Below, one piece after another: positions 15,569 to 24,500 of a stretch of DNA of 62,573 bases (position 1 is the first letter of the stretch; each line of letters starts with the position of its first letter). The notes below the pieces were generated by a model, which was not told the DNA's origin, made no database searches, and saw nothing but the letters and a program-made list of their open reading frames with translations. The position numbers and the translations under genes are program-made. The stretch is from Clostridia bacterium (GTDB lineage Bacteria > Bacillota > Clostridia > Christensenellales > Borkfalkiaceae). The stretch is taken from NCBI GenBank assembly GCA_017558825.1, contig JAFYTO010000013.1:1-62573 (forward strand), given 5' to 3'.

Positions 15569-16840
15569 ATGTTAGATATCACTCAAAAGTTAAATGCTCC
15601 AACTCAAAAAGAAAGGCTTTTAGCACTTGAAGAAGTGTTAAAAATGGAAAGTGAAAAGCCAAATTTTCGTGAAAATGATGCGAATAATCACATTCACACT
15701 ATTTATTCATTTTCGCCATATTCTCCAACGCTTGCCGCATATAAGGCGTATAGTGCTGGGTTAACGAGTGCGGGCATTATGGACCATGACTCGCTTTCTG
15801 GCGCAAAGGAATTTAAAAGCGCGTGTAGCTTGCTTAATCTTGGCTCAACATGCGGTGTTGAAGTGAGAGCAAAGTTTAATAAAGGCTTTGGCAAAATGAA
15901 CCACCCAGACCAAAACGAGTGTATTTATATGGCGGCTCACGGCGTTGCTCTTCGCTACGTTGACGAACTGAATAATTATTTAGATTTTTATAGGCAAAAG
16001 CGCAATGAAAGAAACGCGCGTATGTGCTCTTTAATATCGCAAAAATACGCAGAATACGGCATTACGCTTGATTTTGACAAAGACGTAAAACCGTTATCTA
16101 AACAGGAAGAAGGCGGTAGCGTAACGGAAAGGCACTTACTTTACGCCCTTGCCATAAAAATTTCTAATAGATATCAAGATAGAAACGAACTTTTGGCGTT
16201 TTTGAAAGACGGTTTGGAATTATCCGTTTCCGAAAAAATTAAAGGCTATATTTTAGACGAAGATAACCCGCATTTTTTATACGACCTTGTTGGCGTACTT
16301 AAAGCGGACACTAAGTTTTTCTATATCAACGCAGATGAAGAAATGCCTATTTGTGAAGATTTTATTAAAAAGGCAAAATCACTTGGGGCAATTCCAGCGT
16401 ACGCTTATTTAGGAGACGTTGGCGATTCCGTTACGGGCGATAAAAAAGCGCAAAAATTTGAAGACGATTATTTGGAAGATTTATTCGTTGAACTTAAAAA
16501 GGCTGGATTTTTGGCTATTGCGTATATGCCTACAAGAAACACTCCAGAGCAACTTACAAGGCTTCAAGCATTATGTAAAAAATACGGAATGTTTGAAATT
16601 AGTGGGGAAGATATAAACTCTCCGCGCCAACAATTTTGCTGTAAGGCGCTTGCATTAAAAGAATACGCGCACCTTATAGATTCAACTTGGGCGCTTATCG
16701 GTCACGAATATAGCGTTGAAAAATATGGTGTAGAAAGCGGAATGTTTTCAACAAAGGCGATAGAAAAAACGCCTGACCTTTATAAAAGAATTAAATTGTA
16801 TGCCGAAATAGGCAAACAAACTATATGCAATAAAAATTAA
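15569..16840 (+). CDS. PHP-domain phosphoesterase-like protein (423 aa)
   Basis: The PHP metal motifs are visible: NNHIHTIYSFSPYSP at residues 31-45 (the HxH pair), GIMDHDSLSGAKEF near 70, GVEVRAKF near 92 with a metal-binding Glu, and a late EISGEDINSPRQQF that supplies acidic ligands. PHP domains hydrolyse phosphate esters such as histidinol phosphate, or act as nucleases in polymerases. No polymerase parts are present here. The central 150 residues (140-300) are an insertion without recognisable similarity. It is the first gene of an operon with an SDR and a zinc dehydrogenase 16 nt downstream, which points to a sugar-phosphate or polyol-phosphate substrate. Confidence 0.75.
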   Translation: MLDITQKLNAPTQKERLLALEEVLKMESEKPNFRENDANNHIHTIYSFSPYSPTLAAYKAYSAGLTSAGIMDHDSLSGAKEFKSACSLLNLGSTCGVEVRAKFNKGFGKMNHPDQNECIYMAAHGVALRYVDELNNYLDFYRQKRNERNARMCSLISQKYAEYGITLDFDKDVKPLSKQEEGGSVTERHLLYALAIKISNRYQDRNELLAFLKDGLELSVSEKIKGYILDEDNPHFLYDLVGVLKADTKFFYINADEEMPICEDFIKKAKSLGAIPAYAYLGDVGDSVTGDKKAQKFEDDYLEDLFVELKKAGFLAIAYMPTRNTPEQLTRLQALCKKYGMFEISGEDINSPRQQFCCKALALKEYAHLIDSTWALIGHEYSVEKYGVESGMFSTKAIEKTPDLYKRIKLYAEIGKQTICNKN

Positions 16841-16856
16841 ATGGAGATACATAAAA

Positions 16857-17633
16857 ATGAGTAACATCAATTTACAAGGTAAAGTAGCAGTGGTAACGGG
16901 TGCAAGCCAAGGCTTAGGCGAAGCGCTTGCATTAAGACTTGACAAAGAAGGTTGTAAAGTAGCAGTTTTAGACGTTAATATTGAAGGCGCTACAAAAGTT
17001 GCTTCACAACTTAAAGACGCGATTGCAATTAAGGTTGACGTAACAAAGTTTGAAGACTGTCAAGAAGCGGCAAATCAAGTTCTTGCTAAATGGGGTCAAA
17101 TTGACATTTTAGTTTCTAACGCAGCAGTAGTTAAGAGTGGCGATATTTATAGCCTTACGCCTGAAGCGTTTAAATTTGTAACGGATATTAATCTTAATGG
17201 TTACTTTAATACTGTAAAAGCATTTGCTCCATCAATGCTTGAAAGAAAGAGTGGTAGCATTATTCAAATTAACAGTAAGTCAGGCAGAAAAGGTTCGTTT
17301 AAAAACGGCGCTTATGCTGCAAGTAAATTTGGTGGCGTAGGCTTAACTCAAAGTTTAGCACTTGAATTTGCTGAAAGTGGCGTAAGGGTAAACTGTATTT
17401 GCCCAGGCAACTTGCTTAACTCTCCACTTTGGGTAAACAGTTTATTTAAACAATACGCTCAAAACCAAGGCATTACTGAAGAACAAGTAAGAGAAAAATA
17501 CATCAATCAAGTTCCAATGAAACGTTCTTGCGAATACGTTGATATTGAAGACGTTATGGTTTTCCTTGCGTCTGACTATTCAAGTTATATGACTGGTCAA
17601 GCAATCAACGTAACTGGCGGACAACAAATGTAA
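16857..17633 (+). CDS. Short-chain dehydrogenase/reductase, sorbitol-6-phosphate-dehydrogenase-like (258 aa)
   Basis: This is a classical SDR. It has the NAD motif VTGASQGLGEAL at residues 13-24, Asp after the second strand (AVLDVNIEGA) favouring NAD, VSNAAVVKSG near 85, catalytic Ser in IQINSKSGRKGS and Tyr-x-x-x-Lys in YAASKFGG near 150-156, and GQAINVTGGQQM at the C-terminus. The length and the C-terminal segment fit the family that contains sorbitol-6-phosphate 2-dehydrogenase. The strong site TGGAGA precedes the ATG. It is followed by a SorE-like dehydrogenase, the same pair found in L-sorbose operons, but no sorbose PTS is in the window. Confidence 0.8.
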   Translation: MSNINLQGKVAVVTGASQGLGEALALRLDKEGCKVAVLDVNIEGATKVASQLKDAIAIKVDVTKFEDCQEAANQVLAKWGQIDILVSNAAVVKSGDIYSLTPEAFKFVTDINLNGYFNTVKAFAPSMLERKSGSIIQINSKSGRKGSFKNGAYAASKFGGVGLTQSLALEFAESGVRVNCICPGNLLNSPLWVNSLFKQYAQNQGITEEQVREKYINQVPMKRSCEYVDIEDVMVFLASDYSSYMTGQAINVTGGQQM

Positions 17634-17667
17634 TAAAAAATCTATAATGATATAAAATATAATTTTT

Positions 17668-17685
17668 TTGCGCCTACACGCGCAA
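17668..17685 (+). other. Intercistronic stem-loop between the SDR and dehydrogenase genes
   Basis: TTGCGC (17668-17673) pairs perfectly with GCGCAA (17680-17685) around a 6-nt loop. It lies just before the AAGGAG of the next gene with no T run behind it, so it is more likely an mRNA-stability or processing element than a terminator. Confidence 0.4.
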
Positions 17686-17700
17686 TTTAAGGAGATAAAT

Positions 17701-18972
17701 ATGAAAACTAAAGCGGTTAGACTTTATGGCAAAAACGATTTAAGATTAGAAGAATTCGACCTTCCAGAAATTAAGGAAGATGAAATTTTAGCAAGGGTAG
17801 TGTCAGATAGTATTTGCATGTCAAGTTTTAAGGCTGCGGAACAAGGCGCAGACCATAAAAGAGTTCCTAACGACATTGCTCAAAACCCTATCATCATAGG
17901 TCACGAATTTTGCGGTGATATCGTAAAGGTTGGCGCAAAATGGAAAGATAAATTTAAGGAAGGCGATAAGTTTGGTATTCAACCTGCTATTGACTATAAG
18001 CCTGTTATGAACGGTCTTGGCGCACCAGGTTATTCTTACCAATACATTGGTGGTGACGCTACTTACGTTATTATTCCTAACGAAGTTATGGAAAAGGACT
18101 GCTTAATTCCATATTATGGCGAAAGTTACTTTAAGGCATCACTTGCTGAGCCTATGTCTTGCATTATTGCAGGCTATCACGAAAACTATCACTCTGTTTA
18201 TGAAAACCACTCACATGAAATGGGTATTAAAGAAGGTGGCGCAGTTGCAATTTTAGCGGGCGTTGGTCCTATGGGTCTTGGCGCTATTGACTACGGTATT
18301 CACTGTGATAGAAAGCCATCTTTAATGGTTGTAACTGATATCGACCAAGCAAGGCTTGATAGAGCGGCTTCACTTTTAACTGTTGAAGAAGCAGCTAAAA
18401 ACGGCGTTAAATTAGTTTACGTTAACACTTCTAAAATTGAAAACCCTGTTGAATATATGAAAGAAATTAACGGTGGTAAAGGTTATGATGACGTGTTTGT
18501 TTACGCTCCAGTTTCTGCGCTCGTTGAACAAGGCGACCAATTACTTGGCGAATACGGTTGCTTAAACTTCTTTGCAGGCCCTATGAATAAAGACTTCTCT
18601 GCAAAATTCAACTTCTACGACGTTCACTATGCGTTCCATAGAATTACGGGCACTTCAGGCGGTAACAAGGCTGACTTAAGAGAAGCTGTTCAACTTGCAA
18701 GTGAAGGTAGAATTAACCCAGCAATTATGATTTCTCACGTTGGCGGTCTTGATTCAGTTGTTGATACAACTTTAAACCTTCCAAACATTAAAGGCGCTAA
18801 AAAACTTTGCTACACTCAAATTTCTATGCCTATGACAGCTATTGCTGACTTTAGAAAGTTAGGCGAAACTGACAAGTTCTTTAGAGACCTTGCTGATATT
18901 TGTGATAAAAACAACGGCATTTGGTCTGACGAAGCTGAAAAATACGTTTTACAAAACGCTAAAAAAATCTAA
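17701..18972 (+). CDS. Zinc-type dehydrogenase, L-sorbose-1-phosphate-reductase-like (423 aa)
   Basis: The start at 17701 follows AAGGAG (17690-17695) and is preferred over an upstream TTG that lies in the stem-loop. Medium-chain dehydrogenase features are: DSICMSSFKAAEQG near residue 35 in place of the usual catalytic Cys region, IIIGHEFCGDIVKVG near 65, and AILAGVGPMGLGAIDYG near 185 as the NAD fold. The structural zinc cysteine cluster of alcohol dehydrogenases is absent, as in the SorE/L-sorbose-1-phosphate reductase group that this protein resembles over its length. It would interconvert a ketose phosphate and a polyol phosphate, probably in series with the SDR. It is the last gene before a strong terminator. 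Confidence 0.8.
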   Translation: MKTKAVRLYGKNDLRLEEFDLPEIKEDEILARVVSDSICMSSFKAAEQGADHKRVPNDIAQNPIIIGHEFCGDIVKVGAKWKDKFKEGDKFGIQPAIDYKPVMNGLGAPGYSYQYIGGDATYVIIPNEVMEKDCLIPYYGESYFKASLAEPMSCIIAGYHENYHSVYENHSHEMGIKEGGAVAILAGVGPMGLGAIDYGIHCDRKPSLMVVTDIDQARLDRAASLLTVEEAAKNGVKLVYVNTSKIENPVEYMKEINGGKGYDDVFVYAPVSALVEQGDQLLGEYGCLNFFAGPMNKDFSAKFNFYDVHYAFHRITGTSGGNKADLREAVQLASEGRINPAIMISHVGGLDSVVDTTLNLPNIKGAKKLCYTQISMPMTAIADFRKLGETDKFFRDLADICDKNNGIWSDEAEKYVLQNAKKI

Positions 18973-18983
18973 TAAACATATAA

Positions 18984-19009
18984 AAAAGCGGGGATTAAAC
19001 CCCGCTTTT
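18984..19009 (+). terminator. Terminator of the PHP-SDR-dehydrogenase operon
   Basis: AAAAGCGGGG pairs with CCCCGCTTTT around ATTAAA, 11 nt after the stop. The A-rich left arm also allows use from the minus strand for the convergent transporter gene. Confidence 0.85.
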
Positions 19010-19022
19010 GTTATGTTAAATT

Positions 19023-19901
19023 TTATTTAAAAAACACCATAAGCAACGTTCCAACCACCATTAAAGCAAGCCCTAAAAACGCCTTTTTTGAAAGTTTTTC
19101 CTTAAATACTATATATGAGAATGCTATGCTTACAATAATACTTAACTTGTCTATAGGAACTACAACGCTTACAAGCCCTACACCAATTGCGTAGTAGTAG
19201 CAAAGCCAGCTTGCGCCTGTTGCAATGCCGGAAAGAGCGATAAATAAAAGCTCTTTTTTATCTAAATTCTTAATTTCTTTATGTTGTCCGCGCGCAAAAA
19301 CTATTGCCCACGCTAGCACTAAAACAACGCCTGTTCTAATTGCTGTACCTAAGTTAGGTTCAACGCCTGTAATACCCACTTTTGCAAGAACGGAAGTAAG
19401 TGCTGCAAAAATAGCGGAAAGCACGGCGTATATTATATATTTATTATTTTTAGCGCTTTTATCGGTTTGTTTTTTTTCTATCATTAAAAAAATACCAATG
19501 CCAATAATAAGTGTTGCTATTAATTTTATAATAAGGTTAGTTTTTTCATCAAAACAAACAATTGCAAGTAAAACGGTTAAAATTGTGCTTGACTTATCTA
19601 TTGGAACAACCTTATTTACGTCTCCAATTGAAAGTGCCTTAAAATAACAAATCCAAGACAGCCCCGTTGCAAGACCAGACAAAATCAAGAATAATAAGGA
19701 CATTGGTTTTACATTTGAAATGGTAGATTGCGAACCAACAATAAACACCATTAACCAACTAAACGCCAAAACAACTATTGTGCGTATTGCGGTTGCGAGA
19801 TCGGAATTAGTCTTTTTTATACCGCATTTTGCAAGTATTGAAGTAACGCCTGCAAACACCGCGGAAAATATGGCGGAAACAATCCAAAGCATAAAATACA
19901 A
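19023..19901 (-). CDS. EamA/DMT-family transporter (292 aa)
   Basis: The protein has ten predicted membrane spans arranged as two homologous EamA repeats, each with an internal GLATGLSWICYFKAL or GIATGASWLCYYYAI segment and a following KVVPIDKSST or VVVPIDKLSI. The near-symmetry of the halves is clear. Members export or import small metabolites such as amino acids, sugars or nucleosides; the substrate cannot be assigned. A good site (AAAGGAG) precedes the start. It is the last gene of a three-gene minus-strand unit with the C_GCAxxG_C_C and tcdA genes, 6 nt behind the former. Confidence 0.85.
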   Translation of the reverse strand: MYFMLWIVSAIFSAVFAGVTSILAKCGIKKTNSDLATAIRTIVVLAFSWLMVFIVGSQSTISNVKPMSLLFLILSGLATGLSWICYFKALSIGDVNKVVPIDKSSTILTVLLAIVCFDEKTNLIIKLIATLIIGIGIFLMIEKKQTDKSAKNNKYIIYAVLSAIFAALTSVLAKVGITGVEPNLGTAIRTGVVLVLAWAIVFARGQHKEIKNLDKKELLFIALSGIATGASWLCYYYAIGVGLVSVVVPIDKLSIIVSIAFSYIVFKEKLSKKAFLGLALMVVGTLLMVFFK

Positions 19902-19907
19902 ACTCCT

Positions 19908-20363
19908 TTAAAACAAATTATTTTGCTTTAAAAACTCTTCTAAAATTTCGCAAGCGTCTCCGCAAAGTTTATCGCAAGGGCGTTTTTTATAATACTCTTC
20001 GGTGCGCTTTTCTGGAACGTAACCACAGTTTTTATTAGTTAAACCTAAAAGTTCGCCACATATATAACTTCCGTTTTTTTCTTTAAATTTATTCATTAAA
20101 AGTTGAACGTTTTTATACAGTTCCATCTTCTTAAAATTGTCACTGTTATCGCTATAACCAATAACGCTGTTAAGCACAAAAATCATACCGCTAACCGCAC
20201 CGCAAACTTCGCGCATTCTGCCAAATCCACCGCCAAAGCCAGACACTAATTTTAATGCGTATTCACTATCAATTTTAAGTTCTTCACTAAACGCTAAAGT
20301 AACTGCTTGCGCGCAGTTATAACCTTGTTTAAAATAGTTTTCGCCAAGTTCTCTTTTAGTCAT
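19908..20363 (-). CDS. C_GCAxxG_C_C family redox protein (151 aa)
   Basis: The family cysteines are all visible: GYNCAQAV near residue 15, FGRMREVCGAVSGM near 50, ICGELLG near 100, and CDKLCGDACEILEEF near the C-terminus. The family is predicted to be redox-active or metal-binding, often together with oxidoreductases, but no reaction is established. The length is typical. It lies between tcdA and the EamA transporter on the minus strand with short gaps, and AAAGGA upstream is its binding site. Confidence 0.85.
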   Translation of the reverse strand: MTKRELGENYFKQGYNCAQAVTLAFSEELKIDSEYALKLVSGFGGGFGRMREVCGAVSGMIFVLNSVIGYSDNSDNFKKMELYKNVQLLMNKFKEKNGSYICGELLGLTNKNCGYVPEKRTEEYYKKRPCDKLCGDACEILEEFLKQNNLF

Positions 20364-20416
20364 TTTTCTCTATCCTTTTTTAAAACTTTATTGCTTTGCA
20401 ATAAAAAGTAGAATTT

Positions 20417-21133
20417 TTATTTGTTAAAAGCAAGGTCCTTAATAATTTCACCGCTCATTATAAGCCCCATAACCGATGGTACGAAAGACACGCTTGCAAT
20501 AGCCGTTTTTTCGCCTTTTTTTATAGGCTCGTTTGCATTAAAATTTGCAATAGGTTCTTCTTCACTATACACTACTTTTACGTTTTCTATGCCTTGCTCT
20601 TTAAGTAGTTTGCGCATAATTTTTGCAAGCGGACAAACCTTAGTTTTTGAGATATCTGCAACTTTAAAAGCCGTGGCATCAAGTTTATTTCCAGCGCCCA
20701 TTGCGCTTATAACAGGAACGCAGTTTTGTCGCGCTTTTTTAATAATTTCCACTTTGCTTGAAATAGTATCAATAGCATCTGCAACGTAATTAAATTTAGA
20801 AAAATCAATACTTTCAATAGAGTTTTTATCAACGAATAAATCGTAAGTATAAACTTTTAACAAGGGGTTAATTTGCAATAAACGTTCTTTTGCAGCGTCA
20901 ACTTTTTTTCTTCCTACCGATAAAGTGGTGGCAAAAAGTTGGCGGTTTAAATTAGACTCACTATACTCGTCTCCGTCAAAAATAGAAACTGCTGAAACGC
21001 CGCTTCTAACTAAACTTTCCACCAAAAAACTACCAACGCCACCAAGCCCAAAAACCGCAACGTGCGCGTTCTTTAAATTATTTACGCCGTCTTCTTTAAA
21101 CGCCAATTTTGTTCTACTGTACAAATCTTCCAT
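20417..21133 (-). CDS. tcdA: tRNA threonylcarbamoyladenosine dehydratase (238 aa)
   Basis: This E1-like ThiF-fold protein has the ATP-binding loop VFGLGGVGSFLVESLVRSG at residues 28-46 and DGDEYSESNLNRQLFA near 55-70, with the Arg finger. A later VCPLAKIMRKLLKEQG and VYSEEEP are typical of the TcdA/YgdL branch rather than of ThiF or MoeB. It dehydrates t6A37 of ANN-decoding tRNAs to the cyclic ct6A form, in the cytoplasm and with ATP. Length is close to the usual 240-270 residues. It is the first gene of the minus-strand unit and starts 22 nt after an AAAGGTGC site region. Confidence 0.85.
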   Translation of the reverse strand: MEDLYSRTKLAFKEDGVNNLKNAHVAVFGLGGVGSFLVESLVRSGVSAVSIFDGDEYSESNLNRQLFATTLSVGRKKVDAAKERLLQINPLLKVYTYDLFVDKNSIESIDFSKFNYVADAIDTISSKVEIIKKARQNCVPVISAMGAGNKLDATAFKVADISKTKVCPLAKIMRKLLKEQGIENVKVVYSEEEPIANFNANEPIKKGEKTAIASVSFVPSVMGLIMSGEIIKDLAFNK

Positions 21134-21241
21134 AAAGCACCTTTTATTACTAAATGATTATAGCATAAAAACAAAAATAAGGCAATATTAAACGATATTT
21201 CAACTCGAATTTGCCAAAATTTGCCAAGTTTCAACAAAAAG

Positions 21242-21272
21242 TTATGAACAGTGTTGATAACTATGTGGATAA
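21242..21272. promoter_or_regulatory. Cluster of three DnaA-box-like sites
   Basis: The cluster contains TTATGAACA (21242-21250, two mismatches), TTATCAACA on the minus strand (21252-21260, one mismatch) and a perfect TTATCCACA on the minus strand (21264-21272). A very AT-rich stretch follows at about 21295-21365. The boxes sit in the largest gene-free gap of the left half (21134-21549), between a minus-strand and a plus-strand unit. The sites are seen; the DnaA role is inferred and the neighbouring genes are not those of a standard oriC. Confidence 0.45.
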
Positions 21273-21377
21273 CTTGCAAAGATTAAGCGCATAAAAAATT
21301 TTTGTTAAAACAGTTGAAAAATTATTTAATTTGTAATATAATAATATATACTTATAATTTATAAGCGCTTGCGCATT

Positions 21378-21416
21378 ATGCGCGCACGCATACGTAAGGC
21401 GAGTGCGCACGCATAC
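21378..21416. repeat. Alternating purine-pyrimidine direct repeats
   Basis: GCGCACGCATAC occurs at 21382-21393 and again at 21405-21416. Around the first copy 19 bases (21378-21396), and around the second 14 bases (21403-21416), alternate strictly between purine and pyrimidine. They form a GC-rich island in otherwise AT-rich DNA upstream of the large lipoprotein gene. The rest of this gap holds no gene that I can support. Confidence 0.6.
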
Positions 21417-21549
21417 TTGGGTGCGAATATTAAATATGTTTGCGCGTTAAAAATATTGCAAGTCAAGCATTATTAAAAGTATAAAATTTATAAAAATATT
21501 GTAATGGCAATAAATTCACTTTTTATAAATTATTCAAGGTATTGTTAAA

Positions 21550-24500
21550 ATGAAAGGTAAAAGAGTTAGTATTTTAATTTTATTATTAACGCTTGCTATA
21601 ACGGCTTGTTTAGCTTTAGTTGGTTGTAGCGGTGGTGGCGATGACGATACTGTTCAAGTCAACGTTACTTTTGATTTATGCTATCAACCTTCTAACGGTT
21701 CTCAAACTTCTACTGTTAAAATTGACGCAGAAGATGATTCTGCAACGCTTAATTATTTAGGTGTAAGTTATACTCGTTTAGGTTATAACTTTTTAGGCTA
21801 TTACGACAGTAAAGAAGCTGGCGTTCAAATATTTGATGAAAGCGGGAACCAATTAATTCCAATTTCAGCAGACATTACTTTGTATGCTAAATGGAGTGTT
21901 GTTACTTATCAAAAAACGTTTACTTCAACTAGCGCAAATGCTAACGTAGATGCTATTGAACCGCTTAACGTTCAAATTCAACAAGTTTTTTCAACTCTTC
22001 CACAACCTGAAATGGCAGAAGGTTTTGAATTTGTTGGCTGGGCAACGGCAGAGCTTAATAACGGTGGTGTTTTAATTTCTAATGGAACAACGGTTAAAGG
22101 CGAGTATAAAACAGTTAGCGCTAGCAACTCAAGTGTTTGGCTTAATAACAGTTCGTTTGTAGCAGTTGTTGACGTTAGCAAATTCACCGTTTCATTAATA
22201 GACTATGAGAATAGTGAAAACAATCAAGAATTAACTTACAATTATAATGCTGCAATTAGCAATTTGCCTGTTTTAGAAAACGATGACGAAAAAATGATAG
22301 AATTCGTAGGCTGGTCAACAGACTACTATACATATAAACCGTATACTAGCGAGGCCATTTGTCAAAGCGTTAAGCAAGACATAGAGTTGTACGCTTTCTA
22401 TTACGAATATAAAATTTTAGAGTTTTACATTGACAATACTGAAAATTTTGTTCCTGTAAAAATTTATGATAGGGCTGATGTAACTTTTGAAATGCCTGAC
22501 ATTCCAAATCCTGGCCGTAGGCTTGTTGGTTGGTATAATACAAGGTTGTTTAATACTTCGCCTATTACTAGGGTGTATTACAATCAAGCAATAACAAAAC
22601 TTTACGGCAAATACGAACTTATTGATTATACTGCTAAATTTGATTTAAACGGCGGTAGCGTTACCGAGTGCGGAGAATTAAGCACTGCGTTAGGAGCAAC
22701 TGAATTAGACAATATTACTTATAACGTTGAAAGTGAAATTGAATTGCCAGTCTTAGAAAAAGAAAGATTTACTTTCAAAGGCTGGTATAGAAGTGATGAC
22801 GAAACAAAAACGCCTATTCGCGATATTGAACAAGGCACTTATGGCGACTTTACTTTAATTGCCAAATTCGAAGGCGATAAGCGCAAAGTTATATATCACG
22901 CTAATGAAGGTAGTTTGGGCGTTAACTACAAACTTGTTGAATATTATTCAGACTACGTTTTAGATATCCCAACAAGTGATATACACGGCTTCTTCGGCTG
23001 GTATTTAGATGAAAATTTTGAAATTCAACTTACTGATGCCAATGGAAAGGGCGTTGCAAATCCTAAGTGGACGTCTTATGATGAAGAAACTCACGTTTAC
23101 GCCAAATTCCTTCAAAAGCGTTACATTATTTTAAGTTCTTCACATTTAGATGCTGGCAGCGTTGAATTAAAAGACCATTACGTTGAAGGTGAAACTGTAA
23201 ATATTGAAGTTGAGGCAAAAGAACAATATTCCGTTGAAGGCATTATGGTTAACGGCGTTAAAGTTTCAAGTAATTCTACTTATGAATTCACTATGCCGGC
23301 AGACGATATTATGCTTCACGTTGTTTACAATCCAAAAACTTATACTATAACTTTAGAAGTTGGCGAAAACGAATACTGTAGCAAAAACAGCGCAACCGTA
23401 CAATACGGCGAGTTATTTACTCTTCCCGTTGCGTTTAAAGAAGGATACCGCTTTGTTGGTTGGGAATACGTTTCTAGTGGCAGAGCAAAAATCTTAACTA
23501 ATTCTGACGGAACTTCTAAAGACGGTTACTTGTATACAAGCAATATAACGGCAAAACCTTATTACGTTGTAGATAAAACTAATAAAGACATCATTATTAA
23601 ATCGGTTGCAGACTTAATTAAGATTAGAGATGATGCTAGTGCAACGTATCAATTAGTTGCAAACATTAACATGCAAGGTCGCATTTGGGAACCGTTTGAT
23701 TTTAGCGGTACGTTTAATGGTAACGGCTACACAATATCTAACCTTACTATTAATAAAGACTCTGGCAACGTTGCAATGTTTAATAAATTGACGGGTAAGG
23801 TAGACGGTCTTACGTTTGCCAACTTAAACGTTATTTCAACAAGTTATACAGGTGCCAGCGTTGCGGGTGTTTGTTATGAACTTGACGGAGGCTCTATAAC
23901 GAACTGTGTTATTGAGTCTGGCAAAATTGGGGGCGAAGTTGGTTCTGCAGGCGGTTTTGTTGCACTTTTAACAAGTGGCACTATTAACAATTGCGTAAAT
24001 AAAGCAAACGTGGAAACTGACACAACTAATACAAACGGCTCTTATGCAATTGGTGGTATAGTTGGTTTTGCTAGTGCTGGTACGATTACTAACTGTACAA
24101 ACTACGGCGCTATTGAAAGTAAAATTTACGTTGGCGGTATTGTTGGTAGAAGTAAAGACGGTTCTAGCTTAGTGTTAAACCATTTAGCAAACTATGGCTC
24201 CGTTACGGGTGACGAGTCATACGTTGGCGGTATTATTGGTAGATACGATAGAGATAAAGAATACTCAATAACAAACTTGCTTAATACAGGAAAAATTGAA
24301 GGCGTTGATTACGTTGGTGGATTATTCGGTTATTGGGAAAATGCATATAATACAAAAGATAATAATGCGAGAAAAGTTGTTGTAAATGCATTTGAAAATA
24401 GCGGTACGGTTATTGGCGAGGGTAATTACGTTGGCGGTTTAATTGGTAAAGTTTACTTTGACGCTCCATATTACTATATTAAATACGAAGGCGAATGGAA

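Noticed and set aside
21134..21549. Full chromosomal origin of replication
   Set aside because: Only three boxes and no dnaA, dnaN, rpmH or gyr genes nearby; kept only as a candidate DnaA-binding cluster.
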